Source of the DNA: an uncultured Oscillospiraceae bacterium
Lineage (GTDB): Bacteria > Bacillota > Clostridia > Oscillospirales > Oscillospiraceae
Direction: 5' to 3'
Assembly (NCBI GenBank): GCA_910588105.1
Contig: CAJUQD010000006.1
Coordinates: 19,914-83,913 of the forward strand
DNA: 64,000 nt
Positions 1-8,281 of the stretch are shown here, piece after piece; the stretch's first letter is position 1, and each line of letters begins with the position of its first letter. The position numbers were made by a program, and so were the translations under genes. Below the pieces are notes generated by a model, which did not search any database, was not told the origin of the DNA, and was given only the letters and a program-made list of their open reading frames with translations.

Positions 1-1698
1 GGCCAGATCCCACAGCTCCTTCTCGCAGGCCTCGGAGATCTTGGGCATTTCGTTGCCGTTAAACAGGAAGGTCTCGCTGGAGCGCCACGCCTCGGGGCCG
101 TAGCTCATGAGGATCTGGCCCTCCTCGGAGTAGGCGAAGTCGATCAGGGCCAGGCAAGCGTTGAGCTTGTCAGTGCTGTCGCCCACGCCGGACTTGGAGA
201 TACCCCAGCCGTCGGTCTTGACGGAACGCCAGGACTCGGTAAAGCGCATGAACTGCTCGCCGGTGCCGTCGTCCCAGCGGGCCACGGGAACCATGACGGC
301 CATGTACTTCTCGCCCTCGTCGCCGTCCTTGTTCAGCTTGGTGGCGTTCATCAGGGTCTGGGTCTGGTTATAGTCGTAGTGCATGAAGCCCAGGTCATTC
401 TCCAAATAGGTGCCCGAGCTCTCCTCAGAGCCATCGATGAAGGCCTTGGAAAGCAGACCCTCCTCCGCCATGGCGTGCATCCGCTCCAGGGCCTCGTAGG
501 TCTCTTTCTCCTGGCGGGCGTCGTGGAGCTTGTTGTCATTGCCCACGTACAGGTAGTCCTGGCGGGACTCCAGGCCGCGCACGCCGAACAGGGTGCCAGC
601 AAAGCGGAACATATCAACCCGGCGCTGGTTGTTGTTGTCCTCGCGGGAGAACAGGCCCTGGACGGTGTCGGTGCCGTTGAGGGTCTGGGGGTTGGCCACC
701 ACACAGCGCAGCAGGGCCACCAGCTCGTCCGCGTCCCAGGCGGCGTTCTGGCCCACGAACAGGTCGGCGCGGTTGGTTCCGTAGTAGCCGTTATACGCCT
801 CATCGATGTAGGTGCGCAGCATGTTGACGGCGGCCACACCGTCCATGGAGCCGGCGGCGTTCATCTTCTCAATGATGTTCCCGCCCGCATCATAGTCCTT
901 GGTGAGCTTCTCCACGCCGGAGCCATCGGCCTTGACCACGTCGATCTCCACCTTGCCGGAAGTGGGCATATAGGGCTGGTAGGAGGGGGCGGCGGTCTTG
1001 TTGCTGGCGTCGGCGGCAAACTCGCCCTCGCCGTTGAGCAGCTTCTCCACCCAGTCCGTGCGCATCAGGGGCATACGCTCGATGTCGTCCACGCCGTCAA
1101 AGTAGGGGCTGAAGTAGATGGCGCCGGTGTCGGTGTTGCCGGTGATGGACATGCGGACGATGGGGTTGAGCTCCAGGTACGCCTTGAAATTGGGCATCAG
1201 GTCCAGGTACTCGGCGATGTTGACCATATTGCCGGCCTCGCCGTTCTCAGTGAGCTTGGTGGCGGTGCCGCTGACCATGTCCACCTCGTTGAGCCGCTCC
1301 TTCCAGAAGTCGAACTCCTTGGAGGCGCTGTTGCCCTGGTACTGGTTCTCAAAGACCACGTTCAGCTGGTTCTGCACCTCCACCCAGGTGGGCTTGAGCT
1401 CGCCGGTGTGGTAGGTGTTGCCGTCGGCCAGCTGGATGCCGTCGCCGGCGGTCTCCGCGTCGAAGAACAGCCCGGTCTTGGCGCTGTTATAGCCGGTGGC
1501 CATGCGCAGCTTGGTGCCGGGGGCGTAGGTCAGGCCCTGGGGCTCGGGGGCCTGGCTGGACTCGTTCCCGGCGGGGGCGCTGGACTGGGCAGGGGGATCG
1601 GATTCCTGGACCTGGACGCTGGGGCCGCAGCCGGACAGAAGGGCAGCGGTCATCACGATGGCAAGAAGCACCGCGATCAGGGACTTATACTTTTTCAT
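1..1698 (-). CDS. ABC transporter extracellular sugar-binding lipoprotein (LplA/YtcQ-like), C-terminus off the window
   Basis: The reading frame stays open from an ATG at 1698 down to base 1, so the gene continues beyond the left edge. AAGGAGG lies just upstream of the ATG. The N-terminus is a lipoprotein signal: basic start, hydrophobic core and lipobox LLSGC with Cys at about residue 24, then a Ser/Pro/Glu-rich linker. The rest has the character of a large extracellular solute-binding protein of the LplA/YtcQ group, which binds complex oligosaccharides. It is the last gene of the operon after two cognate permeases, and a pectin methylesterase is divergent from the operon. An oligogalacturonide-type ligand is therefore likely, but this is inferred from context. 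No ATPase gene is present; this transporter class often shares an MsmX-type ATPase encoded elsewhere. Confidence 0.88.
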   Translation of the reverse strand, partial: MKKYKSLIAVLLAIVMTAALLSGCGPSVQVQESDPPAQSSAPAGNESSQAPEPQGLTYAPGTKLRMATGYNSAKTGLFFDAETAGDGIQLADGNTYHTGELKPTWVEVQNQLNVVFENQYQGNSASKEFDFWKERLNEVDMVSGTATKLTENGEAGNMVNIAEYLDLMPNFKAYLELNPIVRMSITGNTDTGAIYFSPYFDGVDDIERMPLMRTDWVEKLLNGEGEFAADASNKTAAPSYQPYMPTSGKVEIDVVKADGSGVEKLTKDYDAGGNIIEKMNAAGSMDGVAAVNMLRTYIDEAYNGYYGTNRADLFVGQNAAWDADELVALLRCVVANPQTLNGTDTVQGLFSREDNNNQRRVDMFRFAGTLFGVRGLESRQDYLYVGNDNKLHDARQEKETYEALERMHAMAEEGLLSKAFIDGSEESSGTYLENDLGFMHYDYNQTQTLMNATKLNKDGDEGEKYMAVMVPVARWDDGTGEQFMRFTESWRSVKTDGWGISKSGVGDSTDKLNACLALIDFAYSEEGQILMSYGPEAWRSSETFLFNGNEMPKISEACEKELWDLA

Positions 1699-1781
1699 GA
1701 TATCCTCCTTAATGTCTGTTTGATTTTCACTTTCCGGCACAGCCGGGGAAGCACACACGTAAATATCGTTCCCAGCGGGCG

Positions 1782-2672
1782 TTACTCCTTCACGCCGCCC
1801 ACGTTGACACCCTTTGCAAAATACTTTTGGATAAAGGGGTAGATGATGAGGATGGGGACGATGGAGCACACGATGAGGGCGTAGATCACCGAATCGGCGG
1901 CAAAGGCCTCGTTCCAGCCCGCCATGGCCTCCGGGTCGGTATACTGCTCCAGCCGGAGGCGGATGAACACCTGAAGCGGGTGCTCGTTGGAGTTGGAGAT
2001 CATCTGCCGGGCCCAAAAGTATCCGTTCCAGCGGGAGATTGCGAAGAACAGGGCCACGGTGGCGATGGTGGATTTGCTCATGGGGATGTACACCTTGCTG
2101 AGCACCTGGAACTCGGTGGCGCCGTCCACAACGGCGGCCTCCTCAATCTCGGAGGGGACGCCCTCGAAGGCGTTGCGCAGCAGGATGATGTTCATGGCCG
2201 CCATACCCATGGCGATGACCACCAGCCACTTGTCGTCGGTGATACCCGCGGCGGTGAACACCTTCTTGGTTGCCAGGTAGTTCAGGTACTGGGGGACAAT
2301 GCCCGCGGAGAACCACATGGTGAACACCAGGAAGAAGTTGAAAAACTTGCGGAACAGCAGCCGCCGCTTGGACAAAGCGTAGGCCCCCAAAATAGCGGTG
2401 AGCATGGACCACAGCGTGCCGTAGAGGGTAAGGAACAGGGTGTTGGAATAGGCGTTCCAGAACATGTTGTCCCCGAACATCCTGGCAAAGGCATCGAACT
2501 GGACGTCCTTGGGGAAGAGCACGACGGAGCCGTACTCTACGGCGGAGCGCCCGCTGATGGATGCGGACACCGCGTACACAAAGGGGTACAGGCAGCACAG
2601 GGCAAACACCGTGAGCAGCGTGTAGCTGATGATCTTGAAAATCAGCTCGGAGGTTTCAAGCTTTCGTTTCAT
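1782..2672 (-). CDS. Carbohydrate ABC transporter permease (LplC/YtcP-like)
   Basis: 296-residue inner-membrane subunit with about six hydrophobic segments, the normal size for this family. The cytoplasmic EAA loop (EEAAVVDGATEFQVLSKVYIP, around residues 190-210) contacts the ATPase. The ATG at 2672 is preceded by GGGAGG. It starts 12 bp after the other permease gene and is followed by the binding-protein gene after about 83 bp, so the three form one transcription unit. Family knowledge: LplC-type permeases import oligosaccharides. The pectin-derived substrate is inferred from the neighbouring pectinesterase. Confidence 0.9.
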   Translation of the reverse strand: MKRKLETSELIFKIISYTLLTVFALCCLYPFVYAVSASISGRSAVEYGSVVLFPKDVQFDAFARMFGDNMFWNAYSNTLFLTLYGTLWSMLTAILGAYALSKRRLLFRKFFNFFLVFTMWFSAGIVPQYLNYLATKKVFTAAGITDDKWLVVIAMGMAAMNIILLRNAFEGVPSEIEEAAVVDGATEFQVLSKVYIPMSKSTIATVALFFAISRWNGYFWARQMISNSNEHPLQVFIRLRLEQYTDPEAMAGWNEAFAADSVIYALIVCSIVPILIIYPFIQKYFAKGVNVGGVKE

Positions 2673-2684
2673 AGCGCCCTCCCA

Positions 2685-3752
2685 TCAGTACAGCGACGTG
2701 TTGGATGCCTTACGGGCGATGGTGTTCGCCCCGATCACCAGCAGCATACCAATGACGTTGTTCATCATCTCCGCCGCCGCCGCGATTCCGGTGCCCGCGC
2801 TGGTCCCCGTGCCGGCCATGCCGCTGATCCGATTGGCAAAGGTGGACACCACATCGGCGGTGACATAGGTGTTGGTGTTGTAGAGCAGCAGCACCTTTTC
2901 ATAGCCGATATTCAGCAGGGAGCCGATGCGTGTGATGAGCATGATGACAATGGTGGACAGGATGCTGGGCAGCACCACATAGCGCATTTGGGCCATCTTG
3001 TCCGCCCCGTCGATCTGGGCGGCCTCATAGCTGGTGGGCGAGATGGCGATGATGGCGGCGAAGAACACGATGCTGTCATAGCCCGCGCTCTCCCAGATTC
3101 CGCTGATCTGATAGATGGAGCGGAAAAACGCCGGGTTGTTCAAAAGTCCCGCGTTAGCCACCTCCGGCGTGATGAACCCCAGCCCGGACAGCGCCTGGCT
3201 GACAATGCCCATGCCGGTGGTCAGCGAGCCCTGCTTCACCAGCATGGTCACCAGGGACGTCATAACCACGGTGGACATGAACTTGGGCAGGTAGGTGAGC
3301 ACCTGGTAGACGCTCCGGGCCGCGTTGGAGCGGATCTCATTGAAAAACAGCGCCAGGATGATGGGGATGGGGAAGCCGAAGCACAGCCCATAAAAGCTGA
3401 GGATGAAGGTGTTCCTCATCGCCCTCCAGAAGTCGGTGGAGAGCTGGTCCCCGCCCACCAGCAGCCGTCTGAAGTACGAAAAGCCGGAAAACAGCTGCTC
3501 GGAAACGGGCACAACGCTGTCCGACACCTTGAAGCATCCCAGCAGCTCGTACATGGGAAAATAGCGCCAGAACAGGAACACCAGCAGCATGGGAACCAGC
3601 ATCACATACAGCCGCCAGTCCTTTATGATGGCCGTGCCCACGTGCCGCCAATAGTGCTTTTCCACATCGTCCCGGACCGCCTGTTCCGGGCTGATCCGAT
3701 AGGCGCCGCTCGCATGGTCGAATTCAAGGAAATCCGCCGCCCTATCTTTCAT
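2685..3752 (-). CDS. Carbohydrate ABC transporter permease (LplB/YtePw-like)
   Basis: 355-residue permease with a longer cytoplasmic N-terminus (about 45 residues) before the first membrane segment. It has about six membrane spans and an EAA loop containing YEAAQIDGADKMAQM. This pairs with the LplC-like permease to form the membrane channel. An ATG at 3752 follows a GGAGGT sequence. It lies second in the minus-strand operon, directly after the frameshifted membrane gene. LplB/YteP-type permeases are known for uptake of pectin- or rhamnogalacturonan-derived oligosaccharides; the exact ligand here is not visible. Confidence 0.9.
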   Translation of the reverse strand: MKDRAADFLEFDHASGAYRISPEQAVRDDVEKHYWRHVGTAIIKDWRLYVMLVPMLLVFLFWRYFPMYELLGCFKVSDSVVPVSEQLFSGFSYFRRLLVGGDQLSTDFWRAMRNTFILSFYGLCFGFPIPIILALFFNEIRSNAARSVYQVLTYLPKFMSTVVMTSLVTMLVKQGSLTTGMGIVSQALSGLGFITPEVANAGLLNNPAFFRSIYQISGIWESAGYDSIVFFAAIIAISPTSYEAAQIDGADKMAQMRYVVLPSILSTIVIMLITRIGSLLNIGYEKVLLLYNTNTYVTADVVSTFANRISGMAGTGTSAGTGIAAAAEMMNNVIGMLLVIGANTIARKASNTSLY

Positions 3753-3770
3753 AGTTTACCTCCTCCTTTT

Positions 3771-4333
3771 TTATTCCTCCCGCGCATGCAGGCGCAGGAG
3801 GTAGTGTTTTTGATCCTCATAGACACCGTCCAGCTTTCGCGCTATCCAGATGATCACAAAGGTAAATAAGAGGGAGAGGCTGTCCGTGGTGAAAAAGCCC
3901 ACCACGCTCCCCGGCCTGGCCCCCAGCAAAAGGGCCACAGCCGCCCTCCCCGCCTGCATCAACACCTGCACCAGCAGGGGGAACACCAGGGACAAGTGCC
4001 CCGTGCGCACCCGCTCCCTGCCCAGCGCCTTGAGCAGCGCCACCGCAGCCACCGAGAGCAGGTTGCCCCCGCAATAGATCACATACTGCTCCGGGGTTGC
4101 CCCGGAAAACAGGCAAAACACCAGCCCCGCCTCCGCCGCGTGGATGCCCCCCACGCCCCCCAGCGCATGTACACAATAGAGGTGATGGCCGCGGCCAGCG
4201 ACACGGTGAAGGGCTGGCCGGGGAACCACCAGTTGGCGGCCCTGACAATGATAAACTCAAACACAGCCAGCGCCAGCCCCAGCAGCGTCAGGTCGATGGC
4301 CCGGTATTCTTTCCACGTTCTCTGCCGTTTCAT
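3771..4333 (-). pseudogene. Frameshifted integral membrane protein at the head of the sugar-transport operon
   Basis: Two overlapping frames together read as one protein of about 188 residues. The first half (from ATG 4333, starting MKRQRTWKEYRAIDL) ends in the motif MRWGAWG. The second frame resumes GIHAAEAGLVFC and ends at 3771. One extra G in the G6 run at about 4144-4149 would join them into MRWGAWGGIHAAEAG, so a single-base deletion, or a homopolymer sequencing error, splits the gene. The joined product has 5-6 hydrophobic segments and a short basic tail. It somewhat resembles an ECF-type S component, but I do not recognise the family with confidence. It opens the operon upstream of the two permeases. 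Confidence 0.6.
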
Positions 4334-4509
4334 CTGCCTTCAACTCCGAAACCTGTACAAATTGGACTAAATTCGCGCAAGGCGCACTCTTTCCGCCGGC
4401 CAAAACCGCTGTTTTGACGCCCATCTCGTCTTATGCGACAAAATGCCGCATCGTTTTTTGTGCAATTTTACTCTATAGTTCCCTTTCTGTTCTACAGCAA
4501 TTATATACA

Positions 4510-4538
4510 TTGTCGAACGCCAAGTATATAGATAAAAT
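4510..4538 (+). promoter_or_regulatory. Predicted promoter of the pectin methylesterase gene
   Basis: TTGTCG (4510-4515) and TAAAAT (4533-4538) are separated by exactly 17 bp within a conspicuously AT-rich stretch (4440-4560), in otherwise GC-rich DNA. It lies about 100 bp upstream of the esterase ATG and in the divergent region shared with the transporter operon. This is a sequence-match prediction only. Confidence 0.5.
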
Positions 4539-4641
4539 AATTCATTTTATGTACAAAACAGATGCCCTCCCCCTCCGCCTATGTTCTTGGCGCGAGAGGG
4601 AGGGTATAATGGGACCTCCCAATCAAAAAGGAGGGATTTCC

Positions 4642-5499
4642 ATGATCCATACCAATCCCGGCCAAAATCTGCAGCAGGTCCTGGACGATGCCGCCCCCGG
4701 CTCCGAGCTCCGGCTTGCCCCGGGAGAGTACCGCATCAAATCCGCCATTTTCACCCCGGGCCTGACCATCTGCGGCGCAGGGGCCGGCCGCACCCGGATC
4801 GTCTGGGACGACTACGCCAAAAAGCGGGACGGGCGGGGGGTGGAACTTAATACCTTCCGCACCTGGACCATGGCGGTGTGCGCGGATCACGTCACCATGC
4901 GGGGGCTATCCATCGTCAACAACGCCCTGCGCCCTGAGGAGCGGGGACAGGAGGTGGCGCTGAGCGTATACGGCGACGATTTTTTCATGGAGGACTGCTG
5001 CCTCGCCTCCACCCAGGACACCCTGTTTTTAGGCCCCCTTCCCCCCGACCTCATCCGACGGTATGACGGCTTCCTCCCCAGCTCCCTCCGGCTGGACAAA
5101 CCCTGCCGCCAGCGCTTTTCCCACTGCCTCATCGAGGGTACGGTGGACTTCATCTTCGGCTGCGGGGACGCAGTATTTGAGACATGTGAGATCCGCTCCC
5201 TCCGGGATGCCCGGAACGTGGGCTATGCCGCCGCCCCCGCCCACAGCCGGTCACAGGCCCGGGGATTCCGCTTCCAGAACTGCCGCTTCACGGCGGAGGA
5301 CGGGGTGGAGCCCGGCTCCATCTATCTGGCCCGGCCCTGGCGGGACTATGGGCTGTGTACGTTCCAGAATTGTACCTATGGCCCCCACATCTCGCCGCTG
5401 GGCTTCGACAAGTGGAGCGGCACCGGGCGGGACCGAACCGCCCGGTTCTGCGAAACTCCCCCGGTTGAGGGACGGGCAGGCTGGGTCAAAACGTTCTGA
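4642..5499 (+). CDS. Pectin methylesterase (carbohydrate esterase family 8), no export signal seen
   Basis: 285 residues. It carries the family signatures QDTLF (second catalytic-region Asp), GTVDFIFG (nucleophile Asp region) and LARPWR (substrate/transition-state Arg), in the usual order. The reaction is hydrolysis of methyl esters of galacturonate units, giving methanol and free carboxylates. The frame is open upstream to 4414, but ATG 4642 has AAAGGAGGG eight bases before it and begins directly with the parallel-beta-helix region, so I choose it. No signal peptide follows this start, suggesting a cytoplasmic enzyme that acts on imported methylated oligogalacturonides. That fits the divergent LplABC-like importer. 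Confidence 0.9.
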   Translation: MIHTNPGQNLQQVLDDAAPGSELRLAPGEYRIKSAIFTPGLTICGAGAGRTRIVWDDYAKKRDGRGVELNTFRTWTMAVCADHVTMRGLSIVNNALRPEERGQEVALSVYGDDFFMEDCCLASTQDTLFLGPLPPDLIRRYDGFLPSSLRLDKPCRQRFSHCLIEGTVDFIFGCGDAVFETCEIRSLRDARNVGYAAAPAHSRSQARGFRFQNCRFTAEDGVEPGSIYLARPWRDYGLCTFQNCTYGPHISPLGFDKWSGTGRDRTARFCETPPVEGRAGWVKTF

Positions 5500-5589
5500 C
5501 CTGGTTTGGATGTTTGAAACGCGCCGCCGCGCAGACGGCACGAATAAAGCAGCTGCAAGCCGGACAAGGCGGGCCGCTGGAAAGCAACA

Positions 5590-5627
5590 GGGAGCGCCGG
5601 TTAGACCGGCGCTCCCCTGGTATTTGT
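5590..5627 (+). terminator. Rho-independent terminator after the pectin methylesterase gene
   Basis: Perfect 11-bp GC stem (GGGAGCGCCGG / CCGGCGCTCCC) with a 5-base TTAGA loop, followed by a T-rich stretch. It lies 90 bp past the esterase stop and just before the convergent gene ending at 5644, so it may serve both strands. Confidence 0.7.
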
Positions 5628-5643
5628 TTTCCCCGCCGCCGGC

Positions 5644-6096
5644 TCAAGCCTCGGCCCGGGGCGTCCTTCTCTTGTACAGCACGATCTGGGGGTTAATCCC
5701 GCCCCCGCCATATTCGCACACCACCAAGTAGTCGTCATCGGCGGACAGGCCGTAGCACCGCTCGCTGCCCGGCCTTTCCACCTGGCAGCCCAGGTAGATG
5801 TCGCTGTCCCGCAGCAGCTTGATCCGCTGCCCATTGGGCAGGGTGTACTCCAAATTGATGTAGCCCCCGTTTAATGGAAACAACTCGGTGATCTGGGGCA
5901 TATCCGGGATATTCAGGTCATTGAACTCCTGGATCAGTTGGTTTTTATACTCAAAGAACGATTTTTCACCGCCGCCCTTATAGCACTTGTACACCACGCA
6001 CTCGTCTCCAAACGGGTGCCCGTCCGTCTCAGCGCATCCCTTGCACCGCTCCTTCATCCCGCAGCTGCCGCAGTCCGCCCCGCACATAGACGCCAT
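5644..6096 (-). CDS. Small Cys-cluster (DUF3795-like) hypothetical protein
   Basis: About 150 residues. The N-terminus holds a compact cysteine cluster (MCGADCGSCGMKERCKGC) followed by another Cys near residue 27, typical of DUF3795-like putative zinc-binding proteins. The remainder is a mixed alpha/beta region rich in aromatic and acidic residues, with no membrane segment. The frame is open further upstream, but ATG 6096 has AGGAGGG at ideal spacing and starts just before the Cys cluster. It follows the malic enzyme gene on the same strand with a 20-bp gap, so the two are probably co-transcribed. Function is unknown. Confidence 0.7.
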   Translation of the reverse strand: MASMCGADCGSCGMKERCKGCAETDGHPFGDECVVYKCYKGGGEKSFFEYKNQLIQEFNDLNIPDMPQITELFPLNGGYINLEYTLPNGQRIKLLRDSDIYLGCQVERPGSERCYGLSADDDYLVVCEYGGGGINPQIVLYKRRTPRAEA

Positions 6097-6116
6097 TGAT
6101 CTCCCTCCTGTCAAGT

Positions 6117-7295
6117 TCAGATCCGTGCCGCGCCGGTCGCCCTCGCCGCTTCCGCAACCGCCTTCGCCACCGCCGGGCACACCCGATCGTCAAAGGCGGC
6201 GGGGATGATGTAATCCGGGGACAATTCGTCCGGGCCCACCAGCTCCGCCAGCGCCCGGACGGCGGCGTGCTTCATCTCCTCGTTGATGTCGGACGCCCGC
6301 ACATCGAAGGCCCCCCGGAACACCCCAGGGAAGGCCAGCACATTGTTGATCTGGTTGGGGAAATCGCTCCGGCCGGTGCCTATCACCGCCGCCCCGGCCT
6401 CCCGCGCCAAATCGGGCATGATTTCCGGGACGGGGTTGGCCATGGGGAAGAGCACCGGGTTTGGGGCCATGGAGCGCACCATATCCTGGGTGACGATCCC
6501 CGGCGCGGACACGCCGATGAACACGTCCGCCCCCTTCATCGCCGCCGCCAGCCCGCCCTGGGTGGCCTCCGGACACGTCAGCTCCGCCAGCTCGTTCCGA
6601 ACCGGATCCTTCTCCAAGCCGGGGCGGCCGGGATAGACGATCCCCTTGCTGTCGCACACCGCCGCGCGGCGCAGCCCCATGGACCAAAGCAGCTTCAAAA
6701 TGGCCGTCCCGGCGGCCCCCGCCCCGGACATCACCACCTTCACATCCTCCAGCCGCTTTCCCACGATCTTCAGCGCGTTGACCATGGCCGCCGCCACAAT
6801 GATGGCGGTGCCGTGCTGGTCATCGTGGAAGATGGGGATGTCGCACCGCTCCTTCAGCCTGCGCTCAATCTCGAAACACCGGGGGGCGGAGATATCCTCC
6901 AGGTTCACCCCGCCGAAGGACCCGGCCAGCAGCGCCACGGTGTCCACGATCTCGTCCACGTCCTTGGAGCGTACGCACAGCGGCACCGCATTCACCCCGC
7001 CGAAAGCCTTGAACAGCACACACTTGCCCTCCATCACCGGCATACCCGCCTCCGGGCCGATGTCCCCCAGGCCCAGCACCGCCGTGCCGTCGGTGACCAC
7101 CGCCACCGTGTTCCAGCGGCCTGTGAGCTCGTAGCTTTTATTGATATCCTTCTGGATCTCCAGACAAGGCTGGGCCACCCCGGGGGTGTAGGCCAGGGAG
7201 AGGGCTTGCCGATCCTTGACCTCCATCTTGGGCACAGTGTCCAGCTTGCCGCGCCATTGGTAGTGCAGTTTCAACGATTCCAACCCGTAATCCAC
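6117..7295 (-). CDS. NAD(P)-dependent malic enzyme (oxaloacetate-decarboxylating)
   Basis: About 392 residues, the size of the short bacterial malic enzymes. It converts malate to pyruvate and CO2 with reduction of NAD(P)+. The N-terminal malic domain shows YTPGVAQPC, VVTDGTAVLGLGDIGP and FHDDQHGTA. The C-terminal Rossmann domain shows the dinucleotide motif SGAGAAG and later NPVPEI and the GRSDFPNQ-type segment. I prefer a GTG start at 7295 (VDYGLESLKLH) because AAGGGGAG precedes it at good spacing; an ATG at 7340 in frame lacks such a site. It likely connects C4 acids to pyruvate in fermentative metabolism. Cofactor preference cannot be read reliably from the sequence. Confidence 0.92.
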   Translation of the reverse strand: MDYGLESLKLHYQWRGKLDTVPKMEVKDRQALSLAYTPGVAQPCLEIQKDINKSYELTGRWNTVAVVTDGTAVLGLGDIGPEAGMPVMEGKCVLFKAFGGVNAVPLCVRSKDVDEIVDTVALLAGSFGGVNLEDISAPRCFEIERRLKERCDIPIFHDDQHGTAIIVAAAMVNALKIVGKRLEDVKVVMSGAGAAGTAILKLLWSMGLRRAAVCDSKGIVYPGRPGLEKDPVRNELAELTCPEATQGGLAAAMKGADVFIGVSAPGIVTQDMVRSMAPNPVLFPMANPVPEIMPDLAREAGAAVIGTGRSDFPNQINNVLAFPGVFRGAFDVRASDINEEMKHAAVRALAELVGPDELSPDYIIPAAFDDRVCPAVAKAVAEAARATGAARI

Positions 7296-7380
7296 GCTCA
7301 GCTCCCCTTTTCTTTGTTTTGATCGGAACGAGTATACCACATCTCGGACAAAAAGGGAACCCCCGGTTGGGGGGCCTCAT

Positions 7381-7716
7381 AAGGAAGTATTTCCATCTTG
7401 AAGAAGTGGCGTAGTCGAGAGGCTGCGCCGCTTCTTCCTTTGCCTGGGGAGTTGGAAAAATTCCGATGAAGTTATACACAATGTCAATCTGCCGGGAGCG
7501 GTGGCCACTGGACTTGTCTTGGGCATATACGTTGATACGCTCAATGAACTCATTAAGAGCCTAACAGGCCATTCCGTTGTCCATAGGCTTGTCCATCGCT
7601 TTCTAAAGCCTCTATTGCCCGCATTTCCCAGCGGAGAGTATTAGTGCGCTTGGGCCGTCACAGCGGTCATAAACGGGAGTGCCCAGGGTGTCAGGGAGTG
7701 TGGTGCGGGTCATGCC
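7381..7716 (-). pseudogene. Degraded mobile-element debris including the C-terminal tail of a serine recombinase
   Basis: On the minus strand about 7380-7550 encodes NEFIERINVYAQDKSSGH followed by RQIDIVYNFIG. This is the characteristic tail of large serine recombinases carried by clostridial integrative elements. Just upstream in the same frame is a TAG stop, and the catalytic N-terminus is absent. 7560-7640 encodes another short fragment (LRWEMRAIEALESDG in a different frame), followed by stop-rich sequence. A hairpin (GAAGAAG...CTTCTTC) spans 7400-7436. The stretch looks like the scar of an excised or decayed integrative element next to the small HTH gene at 7717. Confidence 0.6.
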
Positions 7717-7962
7717 TCAGCGGCAACTCTGCGTTCCCCTCCGCTCAAGCTCCTGCTGCATGGTGAGCTGGGCCAGGTCGGCGTCATACTTGAGGCGCTG
7801 GTCCGGGAGCCGGTCCCCCGTGCGGCCCCGCCGCAATTCGGTATAGACCGTGGAGAGGGGCACCTTTAAGGCCGCCGCCAGGTCCTTGACCGTGTTGCCG
7901 TTTTCCCAAAGGGTCTGGAGATCTTTCCGGGCTTGTAACGTGCGGAAAGCGTAGCCTGCCAC
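7717..7962 (-). CDS. Small helix-turn-helix protein, probably mobile-element derived
   Basis: About 81 residues with a clear helix-turn-helix (GNTVKDLAAALKVPLSTVYTEL, residues ~20-42; the part from VKDLAAAL to YTEL resembles resolvase/IS30-type DNA-binding helices) followed by a basic RRGRTGDRLPDQ segment. I chose the GTG at 7962, preceded by AGAGGTG at about six bases; another GTG nine bases upstream is possible. The neighbouring recombinase remnant suggests that this is a small regulator or accessory gene of an integrative element. A 48-bp inverted repeat lies just upstream and could be its operator. Confidence 0.6.
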   Translation of the reverse strand: MAGYAFRTLQARKDLQTLWENGNTVKDLAAALKVPLSTVYTELRRGRTGDRLPDQRLKYDADLAQLTMQQELERRGTQSCR

Positions 7963-7992
7963 GTGTTTCACCTCTTTTCTGGCATAAAAAAA

Positions 7993-8040
7993 TTAGCTTG
8001 CGGGGTGCCAAGTCGTTTGACTTGGCACCCTGCAAACTAA
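7993..8040. repeat. 48-bp near-perfect inverted repeat
   Basis: Two 22-base arms (7993-8014 and 8019-8040) match at 20 of 22 positions around a 4-base loop GTTT; the inner part GGGTGCCAAGTC/GACTTGGCACCC is perfect. GGGTGCCAA recurs at 8048-8056. It lies between the small HTH gene and the rplJ promoter. It could be a bidirectional terminator, a transposon end or an operator; there is no proper T tract. Confidence 0.7.
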
Positions 8041-8080
8041 TCATAGGGGGTGCCAAAATCAACCTTTTTTCCATTTCCCC

Positions 8081-8109
8081 TTGACAAAGGGGCTCATCCG
8101 CTATATAAT
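8081..8109 (+). promoter_or_regulatory. Consensus sigma-A promoter for rplJL
   Basis: TTGACA (8081-8086) and TATAAT (8104-8109) with a 17-bp spacer are both perfect consensus hexamers. Transcription would begin near 8116, giving a leader of about 165 nt before rplJ. Confidence 0.9.
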
Positions 8110-8116
8110 ATCGGTC

Positions 8117-8270
8117 GTGTTCAAAGACAGCGGGTGGCGGTAGCATGAATGCCGCGGTAAATCCCGCCGAGAATGCAGCCGATACGTGATGATTGCGCTG
8201 TTTTCGTGTGGACACGAAGGCAGCGCTTTTCTTAATTGAAAACGCCTGCCGCAACAAATTACCCGGAGGT
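8117..8270 (+). promoter_or_regulatory. Ribosomal protein L10 leader with attenuator terminator
   Basis: The 5' untranslated region of rplJ has the position and architecture of the Firmicutes L10 leader, an RNA bound by the L10-L12 complex to repress its own operon. The proximal part (8130-8180) is G/A-rich and can pair locally. 8195-8233 forms a strong intrinsic terminator: GCGCTG...CAGCGC and TTCGTGT/ACACGAA arms, then TTTTCTT. This suggests control by premature termination. The identity is from position and structure; a covariance search would confirm it. Confidence 0.8.
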
Positions 8271-8281
8271 GAATTCAAACA

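Noticed and set aside
379..1842. Long plus-strand open frames opposite the left-end transporter genes
   Set aside because: They are antisense shadows of the binding-protein and permease genes in GC-rich DNA: rich in His/Gly/Val, lacking ribosome sites and domain motifs.
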